Assembly (NCBI RefSeq): GCF_003201955.1
Contig: NZ_QJJM01000005.1
Span: 186,001 to 250,000 of the forward strand
Direction: 5' to 3'
Source: Blastomonas natatoria
GTDB taxonomy: Bacteria > Pseudomonadota > Alphaproteobacteria > Sphingomonadales > Sphingomonadaceae
DNA: 64,000 bases
Positions 18,253 to 26,345 of this stretch are shown here, in pieces. A program made the position numbers and the translations under genes. Under the pieces are notes generated by a model. The model was not told where the DNA came from, made no database searches, and was given only the letters and a program-made list of their open reading frames with translations. Each line of letters begins with the position of its first letter. Position 1 is the first letter of the stretch.

Positions 18253-19764
18253 ATGGTCGCCATCGTCCAGACCGTCGCCTATCTGGGGCTGGAAGCGCGC
18301 AGCGTCGAGGCGCAGGTGCAGATTTCGCCCGGCATGAACAAGGGAATCGCGGTGGTCGGCCTGCCCGACAAGGCGGTGGGCGAAAGCCGCGAGCGGGTGC
18401 GCGCGGCGATCGCATCGCTCGGCCTGTCGCTTCCCCCTAAGCGCATCACCGTGAACCTGTCCCCGGCGGATCTGCCCAAGGAAGGCTCGCATTACGACCT
18501 GCCGATTGCCCTCGCGCTGCTCGCCGCGATGGGCATCATCGATAGCGAACTGGTCAGCGAATATGTCGCGGTGGGCGAACTGGCGCTCGATGGGCGCATC
18601 GCCGCCTCACCCGGCGTGCTGCTCGCCGCGCTCCACGCCTCGGCGACCGGCAAAAGCCTGATCTGTCCGGCATCGCAGGGCGCGGAGGCTGCCTGGGCGG
18701 GCGGGATCGACGTGATCGCCGCGCCCGATCTGCTCACCCTGCTCAACCATCTCAAGGGCAACGGACGGCTGAGCCCGCCGAAACCGGGCGTGGCCGAAGA
18801 ACCCGAACCGGGGCCGGACCTGAAACAGGTCAAGGGGCAGGAAACCGCCAAGCGCGCGCTGGAGATCGCGGCGGCCGGCGGGCATAACATGGTCATGGTA
18901 GGCCCACCCGGTGCGGGCAAGTCGCTGATGGCCTCGTGCCTTCCGGGCATATTGCCGCCGCTGACCCCGCAGGAGGCGCTGGAGGTCTCGATGGTGGCGA
19001 GTGTTGCGGGAACATTGGTCGATGGCCGGATCAGTCGCGCGCGTCCCTTTCGCGCCCCCCATCACAGCGCCTCGATGGCGGCGCTGGTCGGTGGCGGGCT
19101 GAAGGTCCGGCCAGGCGAGGTCTCGATGGCGCATCTGGGCGTGCTGTTCCTCGACGAACTGCCCGAATTCCAGCGCATCGTGCTCGATTCGCTGCGCCAG
19201 CCGCTCGAGACCGGCGAGGTCAGCGTCGCGCGCGCCAATGCGCATGTCACCTTTCCGGCGCGGGTGCAGATGATCGCGGCGATGAACCCGTGCCGCTGCG
19301 GGCATCTGGGCGATCCCGCACTCGGCTGCTCGCGCGCGCCCAGATGCGCGGCGGATTATCAGGCGAAGGTCTCCGGCCCCTTGCTCGACCGCATCGACTT
19401 GCATGTCGAGGTTGAGGCGGTGACCGCCGCCGATTTGACCCTGCCCCCGCCCGCCGAGGGTTCGAAAGAGGTCGCCGCGCGCGTCGCCGCCGCGCGCGCC
19501 CTCCAGACCGCGCGCTATGCGGACATCAAGGCGCGCACCAATGCCGAGATCGACGGCGAAGCCCTCGAACGCTTCGCCACGCCCGACGAGCCCGCGCGCC
19601 AGCTGCTCGCCCGCGCCGCCGAAGCGATGCGGCTATCGGCGCGGGGCTATACGCGGGTGCTCAGGGTCGCCCGCACGATCGCGGACCTTGGCGGCGCAGA
19701 AACGGTGGGCCGGGTGCATGTGGCGGAGGCGCTGAGCTATCGGCGACGGGCACCGGTGGGGTGA
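18253..19764 (+). CDS. comM: YifB/ComM-family Mg-chelatase-like AAA+ ATPase
   Basis: A 503-residue protein with all three parts of the family. The N-terminal ChlI-like domain has PGMNKGIAVVGLPDKAVGES and NLSPADLPKEGSHYDLPIAL. The central AAA+ ATPase has Walker A GPPGAGKS and Walker B LFLDELPEF, and the CRCGHLGD and CSRAPRC cysteine motifs. The C-terminal Mg-chelatase domain has RAAEAMRLSARGYTRVLRVARTIADL. ComM is a hexameric branch-migration helicase that helps integrate DNA during natural transformation. A run of G just before ATG serves as the ribosome-binding site. The gene has no tight operon partner. Confidence 0.95.
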   Translation: MVAIVQTVAYLGLEARSVEAQVQISPGMNKGIAVVGLPDKAVGESRERVRAAIASLGLSLPPKRITVNLSPADLPKEGSHYDLPIALALLAAMGIIDSELVSEYVAVGELALDGRIAASPGVLLAALHASATGKSLICPASQGAEAAWAGGIDVIAAPDLLTLLNHLKGNGRLSPPKPGVAEEPEPGPDLKQVKGQETAKRALEIAAAGGHNMVMVGPPGAGKSLMASCLPGILPPLTPQEALEVSMVASVAGTLVDGRISRARPFRAPHHSASMAALVGGGLKVRPGEVSMAHLGVLFLDELPEFQRIVLDSLRQPLETGEVSVARANAHVTFPARVQMIAAMNPCRCGHLGDPALGCSRAPRCAADYQAKVSGPLLDRIDLHVEVEAVTAADLTLPPPAEGSKEVAARVAAARALQTARYADIKARTNAEIDGEALERFATPDEPARQLLARAAEAMRLSARGYTRVLRVARTIADLGGAETVGRVHVAEALSYRRRAPVG

Positions 19765-19780
19765 GGGGGGGCGCTTTGCC

Positions 19781-20032
19781 TCACGGTTCGATCTCGTCCC
19801 CCAGAGGCGGCGGCTCGGTTCCGGCGCGATCAAGAAAGGCCAGCATATCCGATGGCTTGGCAGTCCCGGCGCGCTGCTTGAGAAAATCTGCAGCTGTTTC
19901 CACGGCTCCGATCTTTTGAGCCACGGCCACTGAGATCCATTGATTGAGCGACACGCCATCCTGCCTGGCTAGGCGCGCGGCGGCCTCCTTGATCGATACC
20001 GGCAACTTCAAGGGATAGGATGCCTTGGTCAT
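19781..20032 (-). CDS. Ribbon-helix-helix antitoxin-like protein
   Basis: An 83-residue protein. Its first half (YPLKLPVSIKEAAARLARQDGVSLNQWISVAVAQKIGAV, read in parts) is a ribbon-helix-helix fold with the SLNQWI helix of HicB/CopG-type antitoxins. The acidic, proline-rich C-terminus could wrap the toxin. It overlaps the upstream PIN gene by 4 bases (ATGA), so both are translated together. The antitoxin follows the toxin, the reverse of the usual order. Confidence 0.75.
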   Translation of the reverse strand: MTKASYPLKLPVSIKEAAARLARQDGVSLNQWISVAVAQKIGAVETAADFLKQRAGTAKPSDMLAFLDRAGTEPPPLGDEIEP

Positions 20033-20454
20033 GACCGCAATTCCTTCAACAGTTCTCCCGGTCTGACCACCGGCAGTCCAAACAGCGCCGCACCTTTGGC
20101 AAAATCGCGGACATTGTGCGTTACCAACCTGTCCGCACCGCCGTTGATCGCGGCTTCCAGCACCATTTCATCGTTTGCGTCGTTCAGCAACGGACGCCAG
20201 CGGAAACTTACTTCCGTCGCCTTGCAGCTGCTCGCCAGCGCATCGAGGAAAGCATCGATCTCGCTCGGGCTGAAGCCATGCACCATGCATTGCTCTGGTC
20301 TTTTCAAAACCGATTCGTATTCGACGAACAGCGCAGGTTTGACCAGCAGAACAATCCGCCCGGCGGCGACCAGTCGCAGGACGGCGTTGCTGCCGCCCTC
20401 TCTGCTCCGAAGCGCTGTCACAACCACGTCCGTGTCGAGCACGACTTTCAACAT
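20029..20454 (-). CDS. PIN-domain toxin-like ribonuclease (PIN_3 type)
   Basis: A 141-residue PIN protein of the putative toxin COG1569/PIN_3 type. It begins VVLDTDVVVTALRS with acidic residues 7 and 9, continues with PALFVEYESVLKR and RWRPLLNDANDEMVLEAAINGGADRLVTHNVRDF (read in parts), and ends with the typical GLPVVRPGELL. The conserved acidic residues should coordinate Mg for RNA cleavage. It forms a type II toxin-antitoxin pair with the overlapping RHH gene. Whether it is still active is not evident. Confidence 0.8.
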   Translation of the reverse strand: MLKVVLDTDVVVTALRSREGGSNAVLRLVAAGRIVLLVKPALFVEYESVLKRPEQCMVHGFSPSEIDAFLDALASSCKATEVSFRWRPLLNDANDEMVLEAAINGGADRLVTHNVRDFAKGAALFGLPVVRPGELLKELRS

Positions 20455-20588
20455 ATCCTATAAGATATCAATTGATCGGCACAGAAGCAATCAGGTCGCC
20501 ACACGAAAACCGGCGAAGCTTTCGTCCCGCCGTCCCCCTTCGTATCCGAATATCGGCGGAGCCCCCCGGCCCCGCCACCGTCATCGCA

Positions 20589-21371
20589 TCACTGCGCCGT
20601 CCAGCCGCCGTCGATCGGCAGGGCGATGCCGGTGATCTGCGCTGCGGCGGGGCTGCACAGGAACGCGGCGAGCGAGCCGATCTGGTCGGGGGTGACGAAC
20701 TGGCCCGAGGGCTGCTTGGCGCAGAGCAGCTTGTCGGTTGCAGCCTCGACGCTGATATTCTGGTCATCGGCCATCGCCTCGATCTGCTTCTGCACCAGCG
20801 GGGTGTGGACCCAGCCGGGGCAGATGGTGTTGCAGGTGATGCCGCTGCCTGCGGTTTCCAGCGCGACGACCTTGCTAAGGCCTACCACGCCGTGCTTGGC
20901 CGCGACATAGGCGGACTTGTTGGCGCTGGCGACCAGGCCGTGCGCCGAACCGATGTTGATGATGCGGCCATAGCCCTTGGCGCGCATGTGCGGCAGCGCG
21001 GCCTGGATGGAGAAGAAGGCGCTCGACAGGTTGATTGCCAGGATGGCGTGCCATTTTTCCGCCGGGAACTGTTCGACCGGGTCGGTATGCTGGATGCCGG
21101 CATTGTTGACCAGAATGTCGACCGATCCGAAGCTGCTGGCGCACAGATCGACCATGGCCGCGATCTGATCGGGTTTGGACATGTCGGCGTCGCTATAGAC
21201 CGCCTTGATCCCGAAATCCGATTCCAGCCCGGCGCGTTCCTTTTCGATCGCGTCGGCATCGCCGAAGCCGTTGATCACCAGGTTCGCGCCCTTCGCGGCC
21301 AGCACCTTGGCAACCCCCAGCCCGATCCCGCTGGTCGATCCGGTAACGATGGCGTTCAATCCGTTGAGCAT
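20589..21371 (-). CDS. bdhA: D-3-hydroxybutyrate dehydrogenase
   Basis: A 260-residue short-chain dehydrogenase with the bdh-specific pattern. The nucleotide-binding motif is TGSTSGIGLG, followed by NNAGIQHTDPVEQFP, IINIGSAHGLVASANKSAYVAAKHG (catalytic Ser, Tyr and Lys), CPGWVHTPLVQKQI and the closing FLCSPAAAQITGIALPIDGGWTAQ (read in parts). It oxidises D-3-hydroxybutyrate to acetoacetate with NAD, a step in polyhydroxybutyrate use. AAGGGAG precedes ATG. It is monocistronic or loosely linked to arsC upstream (136-bp gap). Confidence 0.93.
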   Translation of the reverse strand: MLNGLNAIVTGSTSGIGLGVAKVLAAKGANLVINGFGDADAIEKERAGLESDFGIKAVYSDADMSKPDQIAAMVDLCASSFGSVDILVNNAGIQHTDPVEQFPAEKWHAILAINLSSAFFSIQAALPHMRAKGYGRIINIGSAHGLVASANKSAYVAAKHGVVGLSKVVALETAGSGITCNTICPGWVHTPLVQKQIEAMADDQNISVEAATDKLLCAKQPSGQFVTPDQIGSLAAFLCSPAAAQITGIALPIDGGWTAQ

Positions 21372-21507
21372 GGCGAAGACTCCCTTGTGGCGCGTGGTGG
21401 ATAGGCGCAGATCGGCGCGGGCCGCGGCCCAAGGCCATCAACCCGCTTGGCCATCCTATGTTGCATATGCGAACGGAAAAAGACACTCGCGCCAGACGGG
21501 GCGACGC

Positions 21508-21861
21508 TCAGCTGTCGAGCAGCTCTGCCACGGTCTCGCTCGGGCGGCACAACCTGACGCCCCCGGGGCCGACCACGATCGGACGGTTGATCAGGATCGG
21601 ATGCGCCATCATCGCCTCGATGATCTGCGCATCGGTCACGCCTTCGGCATCGAGGCCGAGGTCCTTGACCAGAGGCTCCTTGGCACGAAGCAGGCCGCGC
21701 GCGCCTTGCCCTGCCCGCGCGATCAGGCTTTCCAGCGTCTCGCGCGACGGCGGGGTCTTCAGATATTCGATGACCTGCGGCTCATGCCCAGCCTCGCGCA
21801 GCGCCGCGAGGACGTTGCGGGAGGTGCCGCATCTGGGGTTGTGATAGATTGTGAAGGCCAT
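21508..21861 (-). CDS. arsC: Arsenate reductase (glutaredoxin-dependent)
   Basis: A 117-residue ArsC/Spx-family protein with the active-site Cys11 in YHNPRCGTSRN and the arginine-containing loop HPILINRPIVV that binds arsenate. The length is somewhat below the 141 residues of plasmid ArsC but normal for chromosomal alphaproteobacterial forms. No other ars genes are nearby. It lies 13 bases downstream of ssb on the same strand, so it may ride on the ssb transcript. Confidence 0.9.
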   Translation of the reverse strand: MAFTIYHNPRCGTSRNVLAALREAGHEPQVIEYLKTPPSRETLESLIARAGQGARGLLRAKEPLVKDLGLDAEGVTDAQIIEAMMAHPILINRPIVVGPGGVRLCRPSETVAELLDS

Positions 21862-21874
21862 GACGCGCGTCCGA

Positions 21875-22405
21875 TCAGAACGGCACGTCGTCGTTCAGAT
21901 CGTCGTCGAAGCCGCCGCCGCCCCAGCCGCTCGATGAACCGCCATCGTTGAGGCCGCGCGAGCCGCCCGAACCGCCACCCGACGAACCGCCGCGCGAGCC
22001 GCCGCCGAAATCGCCGCCGCCGCCCATGCCGCCGCCACCGCCGCCGCGACCCTGCGCGCTGTCGAGCATGGTCAGCACCGCGCCGGGGCCCTGCAGCACC
22101 ACTTCGGTGGTGTAGCGGTCATTGCCCTGCTGGTCCTGCCACTTGCGGGTGCGCAGCTGGCCTTCGACATAGATCTTGCTGCCCTTGCGCAGATAGCGCT
22201 CGGCGACACCGGCGAGGCCGTCACCGAACACCGCGACGGTGTGCCAGTCGGTGCGCTCCTGCTTCTCGCCGCTGTTGCGGTCCTTCCACGTCTCGGTCGT
22301 GGCGAGCCGCAGATTGGCGACCTTGCCGCCATTGGCGAAGCTGCGGACCTCGGGATCGGCCCCCAGATTGCCGATCAGGATGACCTTGTTGACGCTGCCC
22401 GACAT
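21875..22405 (-). CDS. ssb: Single-stranded DNA-binding protein
   Basis: A 176-residue SSB. The OB fold occupies about 1-108 ([63 protein letters not shown] in sequence). A long Gly/Ser-rich disordered linker (about 115-165) and the acidic protein-interaction tip [10 protein letters not shown] follow. The tip is the partner-recruiting tail of bacterial SSB. GAGGAAAGC gives the ribosome-binding site. The gene is followed by arsC after 13 bases. Confidence 0.97.
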   Translation of the reverse strand: MSGSVNKVILIGNLGADPEVRSFANGGKVANLRLATTETWKDRNSGEKQERTDWHTVAVFGDGLAGVAERYLRKGSKIYVEGQLRTRKWQDQQGNDRYTTEVVLQGPGAVLTMLDSAQGRGGGGGGMGGGGDFGGGSRGGSSGGGSGGSRGLNDGGSSSGWGGGGFDDDLNDDVPF

Positions 22406-22475
22406 ATGCTTTCCTCAGGATAATGATGCTGTGATGGAGAGAACGCGCGATGCACCGCGCGGTCCGTTGGCCCGT

Positions 22476-24332
22476 TTATAGACCGAATGCGGTCGCGGTC
22501 CAGAAGGTAATCCCCGCCGCAATCCAGGCGAGGCCGAACAGGTATCCGACCATGAACATCGGCCATTTCCAGCCATTGGTCTCGCGCCGCGTGACCGCGA
22601 TGGTCGAGATGCATTGCGGCGCGAACACGAACCAGGCAAGAAAGGCGAGTGCGGTCGGCAGCGACCAGCGCCCGGCGAGCCGTTCGCCCAGCGCCTGTGC
22701 CTGTTCGTCCTCGTCGGTCGCATCGATCGCGTAGGTCGTGGCGAGCGCCGACACCGCGACCTCGCGCGCCGCCATCGCGGGGATCAGAGCGAGCGCGATG
22801 TCGCGCGAAAAGCCGATTGGCGCGACGATCGGCTCGATCACGCCTGCGATGCGCCCGGCGGCGGAATATTCGGACTGGCTCATGCTGCTGCCCGCAGGCA
22901 CCTGCGGATAGCTGAGCAGCAGCCACAGGCCGATGGTGACGGCAAAGATGATCGTGCCCGCGCGGCGCAGGAACAGCCAGGCGCGCTGCCACAGGCCGAG
23001 CGCGAGATCGGCGATGCGCGGCATCTGGTATTTGGGCATTTCCATCAGGAAGCCGCTCGCGCCGCCCTTGGCGACGGTCGAGCGCAGCACCAGCGCCACC
23101 ACCATTGCGCCGATGATGCCGAAGACATAAAGGCCGAACAGCACCAGCCCCTGCAGCCCGATGCCGGGACCGACCGCAATCTCGGGAATGAACGCGGCGA
23201 TGATCACGGTGTATACCGGCAGCCGCGCAGAGCAGGTCATCAGCGGCGCGATCAGGATTGTCGTCAACCGGTCCTTCTCGTCCGAGATGCTGCGCGTCGC
23301 CATGATGCCGGGAATGGCGCAGGCAAAGCTGGAAAGCAGCGGAATGAACGAGCGGCCCGAAAGCCCGACGCTCGCCATCAGCCGGTCCATGATGAAGGCA
23401 GCGCGCGCCATGTAGCCGGTCGCCTCCATCATCAGGATGAAGAAGAACAGGATGACGATCTGCGGCAGGAAGACGACGACCGAGCCGACGCCTGCGATCA
23501 CGCCATCGACCACCAAAGAGCGGAAAAAGCCTTCCGGTATCGTCGCGGTGGCGAGCTCGGCGAGCGCGGCGGCACCTGCCTCGAGCGCATCGGCGAACGG
23601 CGTCGCCCAGCTGAACACCGCCTGGAAGATGACGAAGAGCAGCGCGAACAGGACCAGCGGTCCGGCAAAGGGGTGGAGCAGCAGGCTGTCGGCGCGATCT
23701 GTCCAGCGGCGGCTTTGCGTCTGGCTGACGATCGCGGCTGTCGCGATATGTTCTGCGCGCCTGCGCCGCGCGCGCATATCGGGCTCACCCAAAGGCGCGT
23801 GCGGCACCTGCTTGGCGAGGATCACCGCATCGAGCGCTCCCGCCAACTCGGTCAGGCCCCGGCGTCGCACCGCGACGGTGGGGATCACAGGAACGCCGAG
23901 GTCCGCCGCCAGCCGCGTCGCATCGAGCGTAAGACCATCGCGTTCGGCAAGATCGACCATGTTGAGCGCGATCACGGTCGGCAGGCCCAGCGCGAGCAGT
24001 TCGAGCGCGAAGACCAGATGCTGGTCGAGATTGGCCGAATCGAGCACGATCACCAGTGCATCGGGCTGGCGCTCGCCCGCCTGGCGGCCCATCACCACGT
24101 CGCGGGTCACCGCCTCGTCGGGGCTGGTCGGGTCGAGACTGTAGCTGCCCGGCAGGTCGATCAGCTCGGCAGGGCGTCCGTCGGCAAAGGCGAACCGGCC
24201 CGATTTGCGCTCGACGGTGACGCCGGGATAGTTGGCGATCTTCTGCCGCGCGCCTGTCAGCGCGTTGAACAGCGCGCTCTTGCCGGCATTGGGGTTGCCG
24301 ACCAGCGCGATCAGTGGCTGGTGGCGGGTCAT
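22476..24332 (-). CDS. feoB: Ferrous iron transporter FeoB
   Basis: A 618-residue protein, the compact form common in alphaproteobacteria. The N-terminal G domain has G1 GNPNAGKS (12-19), G3 DLPGSYSL and G4 NMVDL. A spacer follows, then about 8-10 membrane helices including the Gate motifs (CSARLPVY and the CAIPGIMATRSI segment). It moves Fe(II) across the inner membrane. It overlaps feoA by 4 bases and lies in the feoAB operon. Fur, encoded at 34.6 kb, is the probable regulator. Confidence 0.95.
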   Translation of the reverse strand: MTRHQPLIALVGNPNAGKSALFNALTGARQKIANYPGVTVERKSGRFAFADGRPAELIDLPGSYSLDPTSPDEAVTRDVVMGRQAGERQPDALVIVLDSANLDQHLVFALELLALGLPTVIALNMVDLAERDGLTLDATRLAADLGVPVIPTVAVRRRGLTELAGALDAVILAKQVPHAPLGEPDMRARRRRAEHIATAAIVSQTQSRRWTDRADSLLLHPFAGPLVLFALLFVIFQAVFSWATPFADALEAGAAALAELATATIPEGFFRSLVVDGVIAGVGSVVVFLPQIVILFFFILMMEATGYMARAAFIMDRLMASVGLSGRSFIPLLSSFACAIPGIMATRSISDEKDRLTTILIAPLMTCSARLPVYTVIIAAFIPEIAVGPGIGLQGLVLFGLYVFGIIGAMVVALVLRSTVAKGGASGFLMEMPKYQMPRIADLALGLWQRAWLFLRRAGTIIFAVTIGLWLLLSYPQVPAGSSMSQSEYSAAGRIAGVIEPIVAPIGFSRDIALALIPAMAAREVAVSALATTYAIDATDEDEQAQALGERLAGRWSLPTALAFLAWFVFAPQCISTIAVTRRETNGWKWPMFMVGYLFGLAWIAAGITFWTATAFGL

Positions 24333-24580
24333 GCCGCAGTTTCCGGCGCGCGCAGCGTGATCGCGCGGGCGTGGACGCGGCGGATCGCCACGGTCATCCG
24401 CCCGATATCGAGCGCGATGGGATCGCGCCCGAAAAAGATGCCGCGCTGGCGGATCGAGACCATCGCGCCCTCGTCCACGCCGAGCGCGCGCAGGCGCTTG
24501 CCCTCGTCCGGAGGCAGAATGCTCCAGTCGATCGCGGCAATCTCCGCGCGCTGGCCGGTGGGAAGCTGGTCAAGAAGCAT
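24329..24580 (-). CDS. feoA: Ferrous iron transport protein A (FeoA domain)
   Basis: An 83-residue SH3-like FeoA protein (LDQLPTGQRAEIAAID, then RLRALGVDEGAMVSIRQRG, then PIALDIGRMTVAIRR). The ATG at 24580 starts the domain; the frame extends upstream, but that portion has no FeoA features. It assists FeoB at the inner membrane. A GATATT-GATAGC stretch upstream (plus-strand about 24591-24602) is a weak candidate Fur box. It is divergent from the PYROXD2-like gene across about 110 bases. Confidence 0.9.
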   Translation of the reverse strand: MLLDQLPTGQRAEIAAIDWSILPPDEGKRLRALGVDEGAMVSIRQRGIFFGRDPIALDIGRMTVAIRRVHARAITLRAPETAA

Positions 24581-24691
24581 GGTTTTGCGAACCGCTATCA
24601 ATATCCGCTCGCACGCGCCAGCGATTTCTTGCGATAATGTCCCGTGTGTGCGTGCTTGGCGGTTTCCCGCCGCTCGGCTAGGCCTTGGAGC

Positions 24692-26287
24692 ATGGGAAGC
24701 AGCGACACGCAGCCGGATGCAATCATCATAGGGGGCGGGCATAACGGCCTGACCTCAGCCTTCTATCTGGCGCGAGCAGGAATGAAGGTGCGCGTGCTGG
24801 AGGCGCGGCCTGTCGTCGGCGGGGCGGCGGTGACGCAAGAATTCCACCCCGGTTTCCGCAATTCTGTAGCAAGCTATACCGTCAGCCTGCTCCAGCCGCG
24901 CGTCATCGCGGACATGGGGCTGGTGCAGCGCGGCTATCGGGTGATCGAAAGACCGGTATCGAACTTCCTTCCGCTGCCGAATGGCGATTATCTGATCCTG
25001 GGGGGCGGGCTCGAACGCACGCAGGCCGAGTTCGCGCGCTTCTCGAAACGCGATGCCGAGGCGCTGCCCGCCTATTACGCGATGCTCGACCGGGTCGCCG
25101 ATGTGCTGCGCGATCTTGCGCTCAGGCCCCCGCCCAATATCGGCAGCGGTATCGCCGGTCTTGTCGAGGCGCTCACGACCGGGCGGCTGCTCTCCCGCCT
25201 GTCGCGTGAGGTGCAGCGCGATATGCTGGAGCTGTTCACCAAGTCCGCGCGCGAGTTCCTGGCCCAATGGTTCGAAAGCGCGCCCGTCCAGGCCGCCTTC
25301 GGCTTCGACGCGGTAGTCGGCAATTATGCCAGCCCCGACACGCCCGGCTCGGCCTATGTGCTGCTCCACCATGTCTTTGGGGAGGTGAACGGCAACAAGG
25401 GCAGCTGGGGACATGTTCTCGGCGGGATGGGCAGCATCACCCGGATGATGGCCGAGGCGTGCGAGGAGCAGGGGGTCGATATCCGGCTGAACAGCCCGGT
25501 CGAGCAGGTGCTGGTCGAGGGTGGTCGCGCGGTCGGCGTGCGGCTGGCGAGCGGCGAGGCGATGCGAGCGGCGCGGATCGTCGCCAATGTGGGACCCAAG
25601 CTGCTCTACGGACGGCTGATCGACGAGACCGCGCTGCCGGAGGATTTTGCACGGCGGATGCGCGGCTATGTCGCGGGGTCGGGCAGCTTTCGCATGAATG
25701 TTGCGCTGGGTCGCCTGCCCGATTTCACCTGTCTGCCAGGAGACGGCGAGCATCTGCGCGCCGGCATCGTGATCGCACCCAGCCTCGATTACATGGACCG
25801 CGCGTTCACCGACGCGAAACTGCATGGCTGGTCGCGCGAACCGATCGTCGAGATGCTGATTCCTAGCCAAGTCGATGACAGCCTTGCTCCTGCCGGACAC
25901 CATGTCGCCAGCCTGTTCTGCCAGCAGTTCGACCCGGCTCTGGAATGGACCGACGCGCAGGAAGCGGCGGCGGCGAACACGATCATCGAGACCGTGGAGG
26001 CGCATGCCCCCGGTTTCCGCGCCTCGATCCTGGGGCGGCAGGTGCTCAGCCCCAAGGGGCTGGAGCGCACGTTCGGACTGGTCGGCGGCGACATCTTCCA
26101 CGGGCGGATGAGCCTCGACCAGCTCTGGGCGGCGCGGCCGATCTTGGGCCATGCCGATTATCGCGGGCCATTGAAGGGCTTGTACATGTGCGGATCGGGC
26201 ACGCATCCGGGCGGCGGCGTGACCGGTGCGCCGGGGCACAATGCCGCGCGCGCGATCCTGACCGATCGGCGCTGGCGGCGGACATGA
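24692..26287 (+). CDS. FAD-dependent phytoene desaturase-like oxidoreductase (PYROXD2-type)
   Basis: A 531-residue flavoprotein. The N-terminal Rossmann ADP-binding motif is AIIIGGGHNGLTSAFYLARAG with VLEARPVVGGAAVTQEF (in parts). The second FAD-contact region lies at the C-terminus (GLYMCGSGTHPGGGVTGAPGHNAA). The sequence around SYTVSLLQP and VLGGMGSITRMMAEAC is characteristic of the PYROXD2/COG1233 group, not of carotenoid desaturases. There are no carotenoid genes nearby. The start at 24692 is preceded by TTGGAG. The substrate is unknown. Confidence 0.85.
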   Translation: MGSSDTQPDAIIIGGGHNGLTSAFYLARAGMKVRVLEARPVVGGAAVTQEFHPGFRNSVASYTVSLLQPRVIADMGLVQRGYRVIERPVSNFLPLPNGDYLILGGGLERTQAEFARFSKRDAEALPAYYAMLDRVADVLRDLALRPPPNIGSGIAGLVEALTTGRLLSRLSREVQRDMLELFTKSAREFLAQWFESAPVQAAFGFDAVVGNYASPDTPGSAYVLLHHVFGEVNGNKGSWGHVLGGMGSITRMMAEACEEQGVDIRLNSPVEQVLVEGGRAVGVRLASGEAMRAARIVANVGPKLLYGRLIDETALPEDFARRMRGYVAGSGSFRMNVALGRLPDFTCLPGDGEHLRAGIVIAPSLDYMDRAFTDAKLHGWSREPIVEMLIPSQVDDSLAPAGHHVASLFCQQFDPALEWTDAQEAAAANTIIETVEAHAPGFRASILGRQVLSPKGLERTFGLVGGDIFHGRMSLDQLWAARPILGHADYRGPLKGLYMCGSGTHPGGGVTGAPGHNAARAILTDRRWRRT

Positions 26288-26325
26288 AAAAACCCCCGCG
26301 AGCCTGGCTCGCGGGGGCTGTTTTC
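26286..26325. terminator. Bidirectional terminator between the PYROXD2-like gene and tig
   Basis: A perfect 11-bp stem (26293-26303 with 26307-26317, CCCCCGCGAGC) with a 3-nt loop, an A-tract on the left and a T-tract on the right. It serves both convergent genes, and it overlaps the stop codon of the oxidoreductase gene. Confidence 0.92.
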
Positions 26326-26345
26326 TGGTCCGAAGGCCCGAAAGA

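Noticed and set aside
18253-19764. Magnesium chelatase subunit of chlorophyll synthesis
   Set aside because: The three-domain arrangement with CRCGHLGD and CSRAPRC matches ComM/YifB; no bacteriochlorophyll genes are present.
24692-26287. Carotenoid phytoene desaturase CrtI
   Set aside because: The motif around SYTVSLLQP and the C-terminal GSGTHPGGG fit the PYROXD2 group, and no crt genes flank it.
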